Below are positions 63,632-64,000 of a stretch of 64,000 bases of DNA, piece by piece. The translations under genes were made by a program, and so were the position numbers. Position 1 is the stretch's first letter; every line of letters starts with the position of its first letter. The notes under the pieces are model-generated. The model had not been told where the DNA came from. It made no database searches and saw only the letters and a program-made list of their open reading frames with translations. Origin of the DNA: Streptomyces sp. NBC_01439 (GTDB lineage Bacteria > Actinomycetota > Actinomycetes > Streptomycetales > Streptomycetaceae); NCBI RefSeq assembly GCF_036227605.1, contig NZ_CP109487.1, forward strand, positions 6,695,501 through 6,759,500. Direction: 5' to 3'.

Positions 63632-64000
63632 CTAGCCGCGGTACAGCGCCTCGATCTCGTCCGCGTAGTCCTTCGCCACCACATTGCGCTTCAGCTTCAG
63701 CGACGGCGTGATGTGACCCGACTCCTCCGTGAACTGGGAGGGCAGAATGCGGAATTTCCGCACCGATTCCGCCTTGGAGACCGCCGCGTTGCCGTCGTCG
63801 ATCGCCTTCTGGACGGCGGCGATGAGGTCCGCGTCCTCGCGCAGGTCCGCCGCCGTGACCCCGGCGGGCTTGCCGTTCTCCGCCGCCCAACGGCCGAGGA
63901 ACTCCTCGTCGATGGTGACCAGCGCGGCCACGAACGGCCTCGCGTCGCCGACCACCATGCACTCGGCGACCAGCGCGTGCGCCCGGATCCGGTCCTCGAT
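63632..64000 (-). CDS. Long-chain fatty-acid--CoA ligase, C-terminal fragment
   Basis: The last 122 residues of an AMP-forming acyl-CoA synthetase; the gene runs off the right edge. MVVGDARPFVAALVTIDEEFL and the terminal TPSLKLKRNVVAKDYADEIEALY are the C-terminal domain of FadD15-type actinobacterial ligases, with the catalytic lysine region at LKLKR. Confidence 0.88.
   Translation of the reverse strand: MEDRIRAHALVAECMVVGDARPFVAALVTIDEEFLGRWAAENGKPAGVTAADLREDADLIAAVQKAIDDGNAAVSKAESVRKFRILPSQFTEESGHITPSLKLKRNVVAKDYADEIEALYRG

Overview
The window is a high-GC actinobacterial chromosome segment, almost certainly Streptomyces. Codons are strongly biased to G/C at position 3, GTG starts are frequent, many genes are coupled by GTGA/ATGA overlaps, and lpdA, pepA, pspA, nadA, the cta/qcr respiratory genes, trpD and a pimB-like gene follow one another as in the core arm of Streptomyces chromosomes (order recalled from the S. 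coelicolor SCO2180-SCO2130 region; not searched). No insertion sequence, prophage, CRISPR array, tRNA or rRNA was seen.

Layout. 1-2506: housekeeping lpdA (cut by the left edge) and pepA. 2851-9576: a five-gene exopolysaccharide locus encoding a secreted deacetylase-like protein, a PelF-like GT4 glycosyltransferase, a polytopic membrane protein, a spherulin-4/Sph3-like protein and a GH114 lipoprotein. This set parallels the galactosaminogalactan cluster of Aspergillus (Agd3, Gtb3, Sph3, Ega3) and, more loosely, bacterial Pel. 9662-18656: a TetR regulator with a clear palindromic operator, diverging from an accessory small-molecule operon: AfsA-like hotdog protein, two unfamiliar proteins, tautomerase, carboxymuconolactone decarboxylase-like protein, HAD phosphatase, KAS III-like enzyme, an 82-residue Cys-containing protein, MFS exporter, aldo/keto reductase. 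18753-26871: minus-strand block with an orphan histidine kinase, a rhomboid-like and an MprF-like membrane protein, cobT, a fused metallo-beta-lactamase/CobU protein, a methyltransferase and a DUF3043 protein. 27135-36035: pspA with its partner, cobS, an orphan LuxR-type response regulator, an RND transporter, nadA and an ErpA/IscA-type Fe-S carrier. 36135-40591: secreted and unknown proteins, a PfkB kinase and a cysteine desulfurase-TusA fusion. 40875-50282: aa3 oxidase (ctaC, ctaD, ctaF, ctaE) and the bcc complex (qcrC, qcrA, qcrB), interrupted by an L,D-transpeptidase lipoprotein and a receiver-like protein. 50447-53330: trpD, then a SAM-IV-type riboswitch ahead of a PLP enzyme. 53331-54114 is repeat-rich with no gene. 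54115-64000: Lrp ligand-binding domain protein, rhomboid protease, zinc-ribbon and NYN proteins, two tandem NlpC/P60 hydrolases, a metallopeptidase-like lipoprotein, a PimB-like glycosyltransferase, cholesterol oxidase and the end of an acyl-CoA ligase.

The two most distinctive parts are the galactosaminogalactan-like locus and the AfsA/KAS III operon. In the latter the AfsA-like gene has no normal start codon and carries a TTA codon, the hallmark of bldA-dependent control. All family assignments rest on reading the translated sequences and motifs; none was verified by database search.
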